Below the pieces are notes generated by a model, which had not been told where the DNA came from, did no database searches, and worked only from the letters and a program-made list of their open reading frames with translations. Below are positions 16,573 to 24,845 of a DNA stretch of 64,000 nt, in pieces. Origin of the DNA: Amycolatopsis solani (GTDB lineage Bacteria; Actinomycetota; Actinomycetes; Mycobacteriales; Pseudonocardiaceae); assembly GCF_033441515.1 (NCBI RefSeq), contig NZ_JAWQJT010000003.1, positions 2,170,001 through 2,234,000 of the forward strand, in the 5' to 3' direction. The position numbers were made by a program, and so were the translations under genes. The number at the start of each line of letters is the position of its first letter. The first letter of the stretch is position 1.

Positions 16573-18221
16573 TGTTCCTCCAGGTACCGGTGTACCAGCG
16601 TCACGGCCATCGCGCCCTCGCCGACCGCGGAGGCCACCCGCTTGACCGACTGGGACCGCACGTCGCCGGCCACGAACACGCCGGGGATCGACGATTCGAG
16701 GTAGTGCGGATCACGGTCGAGCGGCCAGCCGGCCGGCCGCTGACCGGCGGTGAGCAGGTCCGGACCGGTGCGGACGAAGCCGTGCTCGTCGCGGTGGATC
16801 GTCTCGCCGAGCCAGTCGGTGCGCGGGGCGGCGCCGATGAAGATGAAGAGGTGGCCGGAGTCGACCGTCTCGGTGACGCCGTTCTCGCACAGCGTCAGCC
16901 GCTCGAGGTGGCCGTCGCCGTGGGCCTGCTTGACCGTGGTGTGCGTGCGGACGTGGATGTTCTCGATGCCGGCGATCTGCTCGATCAGGTAGTGCGACAT
17001 CGAGGCCTCCAGGGAGGCGCCGCGCACCAGGATCGTGACGTCGCTGGCGTGGCGGGAGAAGAACACCGCGGCCTGCCCGGCCGAGTTGGCGCCGCCGACG
17101 ATGTAGACGTGCTCGCCCTTGCACTCGGGTGCTTCGGTCGCGGCCGAGCCGTAGTAGACGCCGCGGCCGGAGAGCTCTTCGATGCCGTCGGCCTCCAGGG
17201 CGCGGTAGGTGACGCCGCTGGCGAGGATCACCGAGTGCGCGGCGATCTCGCTGCCGTCGCCGAAGGTGATCACGCGGGACGAGCCGCGGGCTTCCAGGCC
17301 GACGACGTCGCGCGCGGTCAGCACCTCGGCGCCGAACTTCTGCGCCTGGCGCCGGGCCCGGTCGGTCAGCTGCGCGCCGGAGACGCCGTCGGGGAAGCCG
17401 AGGTAGTTCTCGATGCGCGAGCTCGTGCCCGCCTGGCCGCCGGTGGCCTTCTTCTCGACGAGCACCGTGCGCAGGCCCTCGGACGCGCCGTACACCGCGG
17501 CGCCGAGGCCGGCCGGGCCGCCGCCGATCACGACGAGGTCGTAGAACTCCTGGGCCGGGCGGGTCGACAAACCGACCGCGTCGGCGATCTCGCCGCCGCT
17601 CGGGTTCTTGAGCACGGCGCCGCCCGGCGTGACGACCACCGGGATGTCGGCTTCGGTCGCTTCGGCGGCCTGGAGCAGGCGCTTGCCCTCGTCCTCTTCG
17701 ACCGAGTACCAGCGGTACGGCACGGCGTTGCGGGCGAGGAAGTCGCGCATGTGGAACGAAGGCGACGAGTACTTGTGGCCGAGGAGCTTGACCTCTTCGA
17801 CCGGCTTGTCGCCGACCGCGCGCCACGTCTCGACCAGCGCGTCGATCACCGGGTAGAGCTTCTCCTCCGGCGGGTCCCACGGCTTGAGCAGGTAGTGGTC
17901 GACGTCGACGACGTTGATCGCCTGGATCGCGGCGTCGGTGTCGGCGTAGGCGGTCAGCAGGGCGCGGCGGGCGTGCGGGAACAGGTCCATCGCCTTCTCG
18001 AGGAAGGCGATGCCGTCCATCTGCGGCATCCGGTAGTCGGCGAGGATGGCCGCGACGGCGTCGCCGCGCAGCTTGATCTCGCGCAGTGCTTCGAGCGCGT
18101 CCATGCCGGAGTCGGCACGGATGACGCGGTAGTCCTTGCCGTAGCGGCGCCGCAGGTCACGGGCGACCGAGCGGGACACGGCGGGATCGTCGTCGACGGT
18201 CATCAGGATCGGCTGGCTCAC
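16569..18221 (-). CDS. Response regulator fused to a thioredoxin-reductase-like flavoprotein (no CxxC)
   Basis: The 550-residue fusion has a receiver domain (residues 1-125; acidic pair DDD at 10-12, phosphoacceptor Asp62 in ILADYRMPQMDG, Thr/Lys in LLTAYAD and LLKPWDPP). A thioredoxin-like linker follows, then a TrxR-type flavoprotein with FAD motif VVIGGGPAGLGAA near residue 225, GGQAGTSSRIENYLGFP, NADPH motif VYIVGGANSAGQAA and the FAD-closing GVFVAGDVR. In classic thioredoxin reductase the segment after GVYY carries CATC; here it reads GSAATEAPEC, so the redox dithiol is missing. The fusion class is known in databases; its job is unknown. It likely couples kinase phosphorylation to a flavin/NADPH reaction. 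The stop overlaps the kinase start. Confidence 0.92.
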   Translation of the reverse strand: MSQPILMTVDDDPAVSRSVARDLRRRYGKDYRVIRADSGMDALEALREIKLRGDAVAAILADYRMPQMDGIAFLEKAMDLFPHARRALLTAYADTDAAIQAINVVDVDHYLLKPWDPPEEKLYPVIDALVETWRAVGDKPVEEVKLLGHKYSSPSFHMRDFLARNAVPYRWYSVEEDEGKRLLQAAEATEADIPVVVTPGGAVLKNPSGGEIADAVGLSTRPAQEFYDLVVIGGGPAGLGAAVYGASEGLRTVLVEKKATGGQAGTSSRIENYLGFPDGVSGAQLTDRARRQAQKFGAEVLTARDVVGLEARGSSRVITFGDGSEIAAHSVILASGVTYRALEADGIEELSGRGVYYGSAATEAPECKGEHVYIVGGANSAGQAAVFFSRHASDVTILVRGASLEASMSHYLIEQIAGIENIHVRTHTTVKQAHGDGHLERLTLCENGVTETVDSGHLFIFIGAAPRTDWLGETIHRDEHGFVRTGPDLLTAGQRPAGWPLDRDPHYLESSIPGVFVAGDVRSQSVKRVASAVGEGAMAVTLVHRYLEEQ

Positions 18222-18231
18222 GAGGTGCAGC

Positions 18232-19158
18232 CTACGGCGCCGCGCGGTCCGCTGGGGAGGACCGGCGTTTCGGCACCTGGACCCGCTCCAGGTCCCGCGC
18301 CACGACGATGTCGCCGCCGAACTCGGCTTTCGCTTCGTCCAGGAACCGCTCCGGATCGGGGTAGCGCTGCGAGAAGTGGGTCAGCACGAGCTGCCGGACG
18401 CCGGATTCGGCGGCGACGCGCGCGGCCTGCCGGGCGGTCAGGTGACCGAAGTCCTTGGCCAGCGCGGTGTCCTCGGCCAGGAACGTCGACTCGATCACGA
18501 GCGTGTCGGCGTTTTCGCTGAGGGCGTAGACGGCGTCGCAGAGGCGGGTGTCCATGACGAAGGCGAACCGCTGGCCGGGGCGGGGCGTGCTCACGTCGTC
18601 GAGTTCGACGGCGCCGAGGCGCCCTTCGCGCTGGAGCCGTCCGACGTCGGGGCCCGCGATGCCGTGTTCCCGCAGTTTCCCGGGCAGCATGGTGCGGCCG
18701 TCGGGCTCGACCAGGCGGTAGCCGAACGCCTCGACGGGGTGGCTCAGGCGCCTCGCCTCGAGGGTGAGCTTGCCGGTGGCGATCGGGCCGTCCCCGGTGA
18801 TCGGGTGCTCACGCAGGTCGGCCTGCTCGTAGAACGCCGTCGCGTGCCGCAGGCGTTCGAAGTAGTGCGCGCCGGACGCCGGGAAGTGGGCGTGGACCGG
18901 GTGCTTGACCTTGTCGAGCGAGAGCCGCTGGATGATCCCGGGGAGGCCGAGGCTGTGGTCGCCGTGGAAGTGGGTGACGCAGAGGCGCGTGATGTCGGAG
19001 GCCGCGACGCCCGCCCGCAGCATCTGGCGCTGGGTGCCTTCGCCGGGGTCGAAGAGGATGCCCTCGCCGTCCCAGCGCAGGAGGTAGCCGTTCTGGTTGC
19101 GGTGGCGCGTGGGCACCTGGGAAGCGGTGCCCAGCACCACCAGTTCGCGGGTCGACAC
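18232..19158 (-). CDS. rnz: Ribonuclease Z
   Basis: The 308-residue protein is a metallo-beta-lactamase-fold endonuclease that removes 3' trailers from tRNA precursors. It opens [20 protein letters not shown] and has the zinc motif [15 protein letters not shown] (62-76). Later metal and dimer motifs follow: [28 protein letters not shown] and [11 protein letters not shown]. Length and order match long-established tRNase Z proteins. It is ten bases upstream of the RR-flavoprotein start on the same strand, so it may share its transcript, but a housekeeping role is expected. The tRNA-Ala in this window lacks an encoded CCA, so it would need such 3' processing. Confidence 0.95.
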   Translation of the reverse strand: MSTRELVVLGTASQVPTRHRNQNGYLLRWDGEGILFDPGEGTQRQMLRAGVAASDITRLCVTHFHGDHSLGLPGIIQRLSLDKVKHPVHAHFPASGAHYFERLRHATAFYEQADLREHPITGDGPIATGKLTLEARRLSHPVEAFGYRLVEPDGRTMLPGKLREHGIAGPDVGRLQREGRLGAVELDDVSTPRPGQRFAFVMDTRLCDAVYALSENADTLVIESTFLAEDTALAKDFGHLTARQAARVAAESGVRQLVLTHFSQRYPDPERFLDEAKAEFGGDIVVARDLERVQVPKRRSSPADRAAP

Positions 19159-19172
19159 CCCCGCGACGCTAC

Positions 19173-19742
19173 TCAGCTCGCGGGGGTCGTGTCCCCCAGT
19201 TTGCGCAGGCGGAAGCCCAGCACGAGGAGCACGATCCCGTAGATCAGCGCGTAGACGCCGACGAGCACCGCGATGCCGTACGCGCCGGCGATCGGGTTGA
19301 TCACGATGAGGACGCCGGCGAGCACGGAGATCGCGCCGGCCAGGATGAGGAAGGCCTCGCCCTGGATCTGCTTGCGCAGGCGGATCGCCGCGGCGATCTC
19401 GGCGATCCCGGTCACGATCGCCCAGAAGCCGACCAGCAGGGCCAGCAGCAGGACGGTGATGCCGGGCCAGACCAGGACGAGGATGCCGGCGATGATGCCG
19501 AGCGCGCCGAGGACGCCGTACGCCACCCGGTGCCCGGTGTCACCCGGGCGGAACGCCTGCATGAGGGCGCCGACGCCGTCGACGATCGCGTAAATGCCAT
19601 AGAGGACGGCCAGCACGAGCACGGTGGCGCCCGGCCAGATCAGTGCGAAGAGACCGAAGAGCACGGCGAACCCACCGCGGACGGCCACCAGCGGCCACGC
19701 TTTGCGGGGTTCGACGACGGAGAACGCTGCGAAGGAGGTCAT
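19173..19742 (-). CDS. DUF308/HdeD-like membrane protein
   Basis: The 189-residue product has six hydrophobic segments separated by very short loops ([61 protein letters not shown], and three more). It carries the repeated [18 protein letters not shown] pattern of the DUF308 (HdeD) family. HdeD is linked to acid resistance in enterobacteria; the actinobacterial members are of unknown role. There is no signal peptide. The gene lies 15 nt upstream of rnz and may be co-transcribed. It is well supported as a gene but poorly understood. Confidence 0.88.
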   Translation of the reverse strand: MTSFAAFSVVEPRKAWPLVAVRGGFAVLFGLFALIWPGATVLVLAVLYGIYAIVDGVGALMQAFRPGDTGHRVAYGVLGALGIIAGILVLVWPGITVLLLALLVGFWAIVTGIAEIAAAIRLRKQIQGEAFLILAGAISVLAGVLIVINPIAGAYGIAVLVGVYALIYGIVLLVLGFRLRKLGDTTPAS

Positions 19743-19844
19743 CTGCCGCTCCCGGATCGGTTGGGGACCTCAGTATCGCGACGATTACCCCCGCCCGGCT
19801 TCCTAAACACCCCGTTCGGGGGTACCCCACCGCGGAGTTGAAGG

Positions 19845-19884
19845 ACCGGCGTGCGCCGCGGCCGCCACCACGGCGCACGCCGGT
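19845..19884 (-). terminator. Stem-loop terminator downstream of the ricin-lectin gene
   Basis: Arms 19845-19858 and 19871-19884 are a perfect 14-bp inverted repeat with a 12-nt loop, starting 3 nt past the stop codon of the minus-strand gene. No U-tract, as usual in these genomes. Confidence 0.7.
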
Positions 19885-19887
19885 TGC

Positions 19888-22065
19888 TCAGGGGTAACTC
19901 ACCAGGTTGACGGCCTTGGTGCCGGCCGGGGTCGCCGGGCCGGTGTTGTTGATGACGTGCGTGATCGTGCCTTGGTAGTTGAGCGACACGGTCACCATGT
20001 CGTGGAAGCGGACACCCGCCGTGTTCGGCGCCTCGTACGCGTGCGCGCTGGCCACGGACGGGTTGGTGCTGAAGTAGCAGTAGCTGCCCAGGCCCCACGC
20101 TTCGTGGCTGGTGACGTTCGGGCCGACCTTGTAGGCCGAGTAGCCCGGCGTGGACCCGTTCATCCAGCTCGCCTGGTTCGGCACGTCGTAGGGCATCTCG
20201 TTCTGGAAGAAGTACGTCCGGCCGCCGTTGCCGTTCCAGACGACCTGCGTCTTCTGGTAGTGCTCGACGAACAGGCCGTACATCGTCACGTCGTTGCCGT
20301 TGACGGTGAGCCCGGTGTCGGCGGTGTTGGTGCCCCAGCCGACGTACTCGTTGCGCTCGGCGTGGTCGGCGCGCCAGATCCACATGTGGTCGCCGATCAC
20401 GTTGCTGCTGTTGACGACCAGGCTGTTCGTCGCCTTGCCGACGGCGGCGCCGCCGATCCGGAAGAACACGTCGTGCAGCGACGTCGGGTCGGCCGCGTGG
20501 CTGGCGGTCGAGCCGGCCGGGCCGACCTGCATGAGCGTGTTCGAGTTGGTCGTGCCGGCGTCGATCAGCAGGCCGGCGAGCTTGACGCCGTCGACGTCGT
20601 CCACGGTCATCGCGGTGATGCCGTTGTCCGGGATCAGCGTGGCGATGCCGAGCCCGAGCACGACGGTGTCCGGCCGGGTGACGCGCAGCGTCTGGTTGAG
20701 GTGGTAGACACCGGGGGTGACCAGCAGGTTCTTGCCCGCGGCGAGCGCCGCGTTCATGTCGGCGGCGGTGGCGCCGGGCTTGGCGATGTAGAACTGGCCG
20801 ATCGGCAGCGACGTGCCGGGCGCGGTGCCGTTCGCCCAGCTCGTGCCGGACGCGTTGGTCTTCACGCCGGGCACGAAGACCTGGTAGTTGCCGGCGCCGT
20901 CGATGTAGAGGAAGGGCTTCTCGCGCACGACCGGCGTCTGGCCGACCGTGGTGTAGGGCGGGCTCGGGAAGGTGTTGGCCGGGGCGCCCTGGACGCCCGC
21001 GAAGACCATGTTCCAGTTCGAGCCGTTCCAGCTGCCGAACTGCGAGTTGCGGGAGATCCACTGCTGCTGCGAGCCGGAGCGGACCTGGCCGTCGATCTTC
21101 GTGTCGGAGATCCACCCGCCGCTGGCCCAGCCGCCGTCGTCGAGCTGCAGGTCACCGCGGACGTGCATGCGGCGGTACGGCGCGGCCTGGCTGACCGCCC
21201 ACCGGTCGGCGCCCCCGGTCGGCGTCACGGAGAGGTTTTCGGCGCCCCGCCAGAAGTTCTGGGTGGCGTTCTGCGGCGGGAACCAGTCGGCCTCGACGTG
21301 CACGGCGCCGTTGATGTTGACCGCGTCCGGGCTGAGGCCGAGCCCCAGCACCTGCGTGTAGAAGCCGACGTTGACGTCGTTGGCGTAGGTGCCCGGCTTG
21401 AACATCACGGCGTAGCGCTGGCTGCCGAACTGGTTGCGTTCCTGCTGGCTGAAGATGCTGTTGAGCCGGCTTTGGATGGTCGAGCTCGGCATCGACGGGT
21501 CGAAGACGACGACGTTCGGCCCGAAGTCCGGCTGGCCCGGCTGGCTGGTGTTCACGGGGCTCAGCATGAAGGACTGCGCGGCGGTGCCGTTGCAGGCGTA
21601 CTGCTGGAGCTGCACCGAGTCGGCGACGGACGCACCGGGCACGTCGAGGCACTTACCGCTGTTGCGGCTGACGAAGTGGTACCGGCCACTGCCTTCGTCG
21701 ACGGCCTGCCACTGCTGGTTCGCACCGTTCGAATAGGACCAGAGCTGGACCAGACCACCATCGGCGGTGGAGACGTCGGTGACATCCCAGGCGGCGGCCG
21801 GGTTGGTGCGCGCGTTCACCCGGAAGTAGCCGTCCCCGGTCGACTGGAACTGCCACTGCTGCGAGGTGCTCTGGTTGCAGGAGTACTGCTGGACAACGGT
21901 CCCGTCGGCACTGCCGGCGGCCCGCGCGTCCACGCACTTCCCACTGTTGGCGGCGGCCACGGTGTACCAGCCATCGGGAGCGATGGCGGCCTCGGCGGTT
22001 CTCGTCGCCACCGCGCTGCCGACCAGGACCAACGCCGCCGCGAGCAGCGTCGTCACCCTCTTCAT
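19888..22065 (-). CDS. Secreted ricin B-type lectin plus beta-helix protein, candidate carbohydrate-active enzyme
   Basis: The 725-residue product has a cleavable signal (MKRVTTLLAAALVLVGSAVA, cut about residue 26). A ricin B-type carbohydrate-binding domain follows with two QxW motifs (STSQQWQF, GANQQWQA; residues about 28-165). A large domain then resembles right-handed beta-helix exo-glucanase-like proteins (FDPSMPSSTIQSRLNSIF, VMFKPGTYANDVNVGFYTQV, MTVDDVDGVKLAGLLIDAGT, FRIGGAAVGKATNSLVVNSS). GH55 beta-1,3-glucanases share this outline, but I cannot locate catalytic acids with certainty, so the hydrolase call is inference. The ATG at 22065 has AGAGGAGG upstream. It is monocistronic, closed by a strong hairpin. 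Confidence 0.75.
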   Translation of the reverse strand: MKRVTTLLAAALVLVGSAVATRTAEAAIAPDGWYTVAAANSGKCVDARAAGSADGTVVQQYSCNQSTSQQWQFQSTGDGYFRVNARTNPAAAWDVTDVSTADGGLVQLWSYSNGANQQWQAVDEGSGRYHFVSRNSGKCLDVPGASVADSVQLQQYACNGTAAQSFMLSPVNTSQPGQPDFGPNVVVFDPSMPSSTIQSRLNSIFSQQERNQFGSQRYAVMFKPGTYANDVNVGFYTQVLGLGLSPDAVNINGAVHVEADWFPPQNATQNFWRGAENLSVTPTGGADRWAVSQAAPYRRMHVRGDLQLDDGGWASGGWISDTKIDGQVRSGSQQQWISRNSQFGSWNGSNWNMVFAGVQGAPANTFPSPPYTTVGQTPVVREKPFLYIDGAGNYQVFVPGVKTNASGTSWANGTAPGTSLPIGQFYIAKPGATAADMNAALAAGKNLLVTPGVYHLNQTLRVTRPDTVVLGLGIATLIPDNGITAMTVDDVDGVKLAGLLIDAGTTNSNTLMQVGPAGSTASHAADPTSLHDVFFRIGGAAVGKATNSLVVNSSNVIGDHMWIWRADHAERNEYVGWGTNTADTGLTVNGNDVTMYGLFVEHYQKTQVVWNGNGGRTYFFQNEMPYDVPNQASWMNGSTPGYSAYKVGPNVTSHEAWGLGSYCYFSTNPSVASAHAYEAPNTAGVRFHDMVTVSLNYQGTITHVINNTGPATPAGTKAVNLVSYP

Positions 22066-22339
22066 GCGAAACCTCCTCTGCCGCGTGCGCGGCGTCCATC
22101 GAGCAGGAAACGGCAGAGGCGTGCCCGGTCTGGGTAGACGCGGCGTAACGGGCGGGGACCTCGGCGTCACAACCGCGCAAAATGTAACGGGGGCCACACC
22201 GGGAGTCAATACACGACTAAAAATAAGGTGTGAAAGTGCAGGTCAAGGGGTTGGGGTGGGTGTAGGTACCCCCGCGCGGAGGGGGTCGGGGCGGGGTGTA
22301 ATGTATGGGCATACGAGATGCGGAGTTCACCTTCGCCTC
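22066..22339. other. Intergenic region with promoters for the lectin gene (minus) and tRNA-Ala (plus)
   Basis: No gene. An unusually AT-rich island for this window lies at about 22170-22240. The octamer GTAACGGG occurs twice (22145-22152 and 22184-22191), a possible regulator site for the lectin gene. TAATGT near 22299 could be the -10 element of the tRNA. None of this is certain. Confidence 0.35.
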
Positions 22340-22412
22340 GGGGCTATGGCGCAGCTGGTAGCGCACCTCACTGGCAGTGAGGGGGTCAGGGGTTCGAGTC
22401 CCCTTAGCTCCA
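22340..22412 (+). tRNA. tRNA-Ala (GGC anticodon)
   Basis: A 73-nt cloverleaf. The acceptor stem is GGGGCTA with TAGCTCC plus discriminator A at 22412. The D-arm is GCGCAGCTGGTAGCGC. The anticodon arm CCTCA-CTGGCAG-TGAGG gives anticodon GGC, which reads GCC alanine codons. The T-arm is AGGGG-TTCGAGT-CCCCT. The 3' CCA is not encoded, so maturation needs trailer removal by RNase Z-type activity and CCA addition. The variable loop is short. A hairpin terminator follows. Confidence 0.97.
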
Positions 22413-22424
22413 CTCTCTCGAAGC

Positions 22425-22466
22425 ACCGCCCACCGGATCCGAAGATCCAGGTTGGGCGGTTTTTTC
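22425..22466 (+). terminator. Intrinsic terminator of tRNA-Ala
   Basis: ACCGCCCA pairs with TGGGCGGT (outer arms within 22425-22461), with a weaker inner pairing GGATC/GATCC, followed by a run of six T. This is the most classical rho-independent terminator in the window and it lies 12 nt after the tRNA end. Confidence 0.85.
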
Positions 22467-22582
22467 GTCTCTGGTTCCCGCCGGCTTCTTCCAGCGCGAC
22501 CGGCCGGCCGGAATCAGCCACAAGAGCGGTGCGCGCCTCTGCGCTGTCCAACCGAGAACGCGAACGTCGAACGGCCCCCGGA

Positions 22583-22629
22583 GGGCGGGTGGCCGGCTCG
22601 CTCCCTCAGGCCTCGCCGGCCACCCGCCC
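22583..22629 (-). terminator. Stem-loop terminator of the CsbD gene
   Basis: Arms 22583-22596 and 22616-22629 form a perfect 14-bp stem (GGGCGGGTGGCCGG) with a 19-nt loop, 10 nt beyond the CsbD stop codon. It probably ends the minus-strand transcript and faces the tRNA terminator. Confidence 0.65.
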
Positions 22630-22639
22630 CGGGGTGGGT

Positions 22640-22849
22640 TCAGTCCTTCTTGAAGACGTTCTTGACCTTGTCCACGGCGTCGCCGACGGCGTCCTTGACG
22701 TTCTCGACCGCGTCCTTGACTCCGGCCTTGGCCTGGTCGGCTTGGCCTTCGGCGCGCAGCTCGTCGTCGCCGGTGACCTTGCCCGCCGTCTCCTTGGCCT
22801 TGCCGCCGAAGTCTTCGGCCTTGTTCCCGATCTTGTCGCCCAACGACAT
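22640..22849 (-). CDS. CsbD family small stress protein
   Basis: The 69-residue hydrophilic protein MSLGDKIGNKAEDFGGKAKE has the CsbD signature KAKETAGKVTGDDELRAEGQ. Lys/Ala/Asp-rich helical repeats (KAGVKDAVENVKDAVGDA) and a C-terminal FKKD follow. CsbD proteins are abundant general-stress proteins of unclear mechanism; in Bacillus they are under sigma-B. The ATG at 22849 has GGGAGGAG eight bases upstream. It is divergent from the Asp23/AmaP cluster, which is also a stress-linked set, so shared sigma-factor control from the 182-nt gap is plausible. Confidence 0.9.
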   Translation of the reverse strand: MSLGDKIGNKAEDFGGKAKETAGKVTGDDELRAEGQADQAKAGVKDAVENVKDAVGDAVDKVKNVFKKD

Positions 22850-23031
22850 GAGCCACTCCTCCCGTGCGGGACATCGTCCCCTGTGGACGGTCCTGCTCAT
22901 CAAGACACCGCACCGGGCCGTTCGTCATTTCCCCGGTCGCGTGAGCCTGTTCACACGAACGAGGCCGTGACGATCCCGGTCCGTGCCGGGTCTTCCCGGC
23001 ACAACCGTCCACTCGACGAAGGAGGACCACC

Positions 23032-23483
23032 ATGGCCGAGACGACCACGAAGGCGCCCGCCACCGCCACCGAGACGACCGGCGCCCTCGTCACCAGCCAG
23101 GGCGCGACCACGATCGCGGACACCGTGGTGCAGAAGATCGCCGGCCTGGCCACCCGGGAAGTGCCCGGCGTCCACTCCTCGGCGGCGGCGCTGCCCGCGC
23201 CTTCTCCGCGATCCGCGAACGCATTCCCGGCGCGACCGCCTCCGCGGGCCAGGGCGTCTCGGTCGAGGTGGGCGAAAAGCAGGCCGCGGTCGACCTGCAG
23301 CTCGTCGTCGAGTACGGCGTGTCCATCGCCGACCTCTCGCGGTCCGTGCGGCGCAACGTGATCACCGCGGTCGAGCGGATGACCGGCTTGGAGGTCGTCG
23401 AGGTCAACATCGCCGTCGGCGACCTCAACCTGCCCGGCGACGACGCCGACGACCAAAGCGCCGACACCGGCCGGGTGCAGTGA
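23032..23483 (+). pseudogene. Asp23/Gls24 family protein, frameshifted near residue 50
   Basis: The start MAETTTKAPATATETTGALV (ATG 23032, preceded by GAAGGAGG) and TIADTVVQKIAGLATREVPG are a textbook Asp23/Gls24 N-terminus. After GVHSS the frame turns into Ser/Arg/Pro nonsense. The other half of the family continues in the next frame from about 23182: GGGAARAFSAIRERIPG, then VSVEVGEKQAAVDLQLVVEY and VERMTGLEVVEVNIAVGDL, ending in TGRVQ with stop at 23481-23483. One missing base near 23176-23181, in the CTCCTCGGCGG tract, explains it. The two halves join to about 150 residues, normal for the family. It is either a real pseudogene or a base-call/assembly error; the rest of the cluster looks intact. 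Its stop overlaps the next start. Confidence 0.85.
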
Positions 23484-23755
23484 CACCCGACGCGGTCGCG
23501 ATCGCCGCCGCGGTAGCGGGCCTGCCGGAAGTGGCGGGCCCGCACGGCGGCCGGATCGGGGAAATCGCGACCCTGCTGCCCGGCCGGCGCGTCGCCGGGG
23601 TGCGCGTCGCCGACGGCGACGTGACCGTCGGTGTCGTGCTCCGCTATCCGGCCACGGTCGCCGAAGCGGTGTCCGCCATCCGGGGAGCGCTCGGCCCGCT
23701 CGACCGGCCCGTACGCGTGTACGTCGGCGACGTGGCCGCACCCACCACTTCTTGA
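23480..23755 (+). CDS. Small Asp23-like protein in the alkaline-shock cluster
   Basis: The 91-residue product begins at a GTG overlapping the preceding stop (GTGA). It reads as a shortened Asp23-type fold: VAGLPEVAGPHGGRIGEIA, then LLPGRRVAGVRVADGDVTVGV, and an ATVAEAVSAIRGALGPLDRP block that parallels the P-A-x-V-A-x-x-V-R pattern of full Asp23 proteins. No signal or membrane segment is seen. The codon pattern and tight coupling show it is a real gene. It is usually annotated hypothetical and probably interacts with the membrane anchor AmaP like its neighbours. Confidence 0.8.
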   Translation: MTPDAVAIAAAVAGLPEVAGPHGGRIGEIATLLPGRRVAGVRVADGDVTVGVVLRYPATVAEAVSAIRGALGPLDRPVRVYVGDVAAPTTS

Positions 23756-23766
23756 CGGAGGTTCCC

Positions 23767-23943
23767 ATGAATGCCACCAGGACAGGTTTGCTGACCGGCC
23801 TCGTGCTCGGCCTCGCGCTCGCCTTCGGCGGGTTCGGCGCGTTCCTGGCCGTGCTCGTGCTCGGCGCGATCGGGTTCCTGATCGGCCGTCACCTCGACGG
23901 CAAGATCGACCTCGTCCAGCTGTTCGGCCGGGACCGGGGCTGA
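23767..23943 (+). CDS. DUF2273-like small membrane protein
   Basis: The 58-residue product MNATRTGLLTGLVLGLALAF has two glycine-rich hydrophobic helices (GLLTGLVLGLALAFGGFGAF and FLAVLVLGAIGFLIGRHLDG) and a polar tail KIDLVQLFGRDRG. This matches the small DUF2273-type proteins encoded between Asp23 genes in many Gram-positive bacteria. ACGGAGG lies just before the ATG at 23767; the in-frame codons upstream belong to the spacer. It is probably a membrane partner in the alkaline-shock assembly. Confidence 0.85.
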   Translation: MNATRTGLLTGLVLGLALAFGGFGAFLAVLVLGAIGFLIGRHLDGKIDLVQLFGRDRG

Positions 23944-23946
23944 CCC

Positions 23947-24321
23947 GTGACCGCCACCGTGCCCGCCGAAGAGCGGGGTGAACTGGTCATCTCCGGCCAC
24001 GCGGTCGGACGGATCGCCGCGCACGCCGCCCGCGAAATCGGCGACGTCGGCGGCGCCGCCGGGCGCGTGCTGGGGGTCGCGCTCGGCGGCGAAGACGCCG
24101 AGCGCTCGGTGAAGGTCGACGCCGAGGTCGACGGCGACCGGGTCCGGCTGGCCACCCGGCTGTCGATCACCTACCCGGCCTCGGTCGCCCGCACCACCGA
24201 AGACGCCCGGGCCCACCTGCGCACGCGGGTCAGCGAACTGACCGGGCTCGACGTCGAACGGGTGGACATCACCGTCACCGCGCTGCACGCGCCGGCCACG
24301 TCGTCGAGGAGGGTCTCGTGA
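23947..24321 (+). CDS. Asp23/Gls24 family envelope stress protein
   Basis: The 124-residue intact Asp23 domain shows GELVISGHAVGRIAAHAARE, GRVLGVALGG, VKVDAEVDGDRVRLATRLSI, then TYPASVARTTEDARAHLRTR and LTGLDVERVDITVTALH. GTG 23947 follows the DUF2273-like stop by three bases. Its stop overlaps the next GTG. In Staphylococcus, Asp23 coats the inner membrane via AmaP, and loss triggers a cell-wall stress response. This second, complete copy could cover for the frameshifted first copy. Confidence 0.9.
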   Translation: MTATVPAEERGELVISGHAVGRIAAHAAREIGDVGGAAGRVLGVALGGEDAERSVKVDAEVDGDRVRLATRLSITYPASVARTTEDARAHLRTRVSELTGLDVERVDITVTALHAPATSSRRVS

Positions 24322-24845
24322 AACGCCGCCCCCGCCGCAGCACACCGGCCGCCCTGATCGCCCTGGTGCTGGCCGCGGCCGGCGCGCTCGCCGCCGTCGT
24401 GGTCATCCAGATGATCCTCGGCGAGCGTCCGTGGCTGGACTACGGCGCCACCGCCCGGCGGCTGCACGACGTCCGCTGGGCCGACCTGCCGGTCGTCGTC
24501 ACCGGCGGCGTCGTCGCCCTGCTCGGCCTGGTCCTGGTGCTCGCCGCGGTGCTGCCGGGCAAGCTCACCGTGCTCCCGCTGCGCGGCGCCCCGGACTCGG
24601 GCGCCTCGCGCCACAGCTTCGGCTCCACCCTCCGTGCGGCCGCGGCGCGGGTCGACGGCGTGGACGACGTGCGGCTGAAGGTGCGGCGGCGCAGCGTCCG
24701 GGTGCGGGTGCGCACCCGGCGTACCCGCCCCGACGGGATCGCCGACGCGGTCCGCGACGCGGTCACCGCGCGGCTGGACCGGATCGACCCGGTCCGCCGT
24801 CCCGAGGTCAAGGTCCGTCTTCGCGCAGTGAGGAGCACGTCGTGA
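24318..24845 (+). CDS. DUF6286 domain membrane protein
   Basis: The 175-residue product has a basic start (MKRRPRRSTP) and two membrane helices (AALIALVLAAAGALAAVVVI and VVVTGGVVALLGLVLVLAAV). A C-terminal cytoplasmic domain, SFGSTLRAAAARVDGVDDVR then VRRRSVRVRVRTRRTRPDG, has the DUF6286/alkaline-shock beta-alpha pattern that is also in AmaP. Overlaps on both sides (GTGA) place it in the Asp23 operon. Function unknown; presumably an AmaP-like anchor specific to actinobacteria. Confidence 0.85.
   Translation: MKRRPRRSTPAALIALVLAAAGALAAVVVIQMILGERPWLDYGATARRLHDVRWADLPVVVTGGVVALLGLVLVLAAVLPGKLTVLPLRGAPDSGASRHSFGSTLRAAAARVDGVDDVRLKVRRRSVRVRVRTRRTRPDGIADAVRDAVTARLDRIDPVRRPEVKVRLRAVRSTS

Noticed and set aside
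16569..18221. Plain thioredoxin reductase call for the RR fusion
   Set aside because: The CxxC active site is absent and a receiver domain is fused at the N-terminus.
23032..23361. A 109-residue intact protein from the first Asp23 frame
   Set aside because: After about residue 50 it is Ser/Arg/Pro nonsense, while the Asp23 C-terminal half continues in the next frame; a frameshift explains both.
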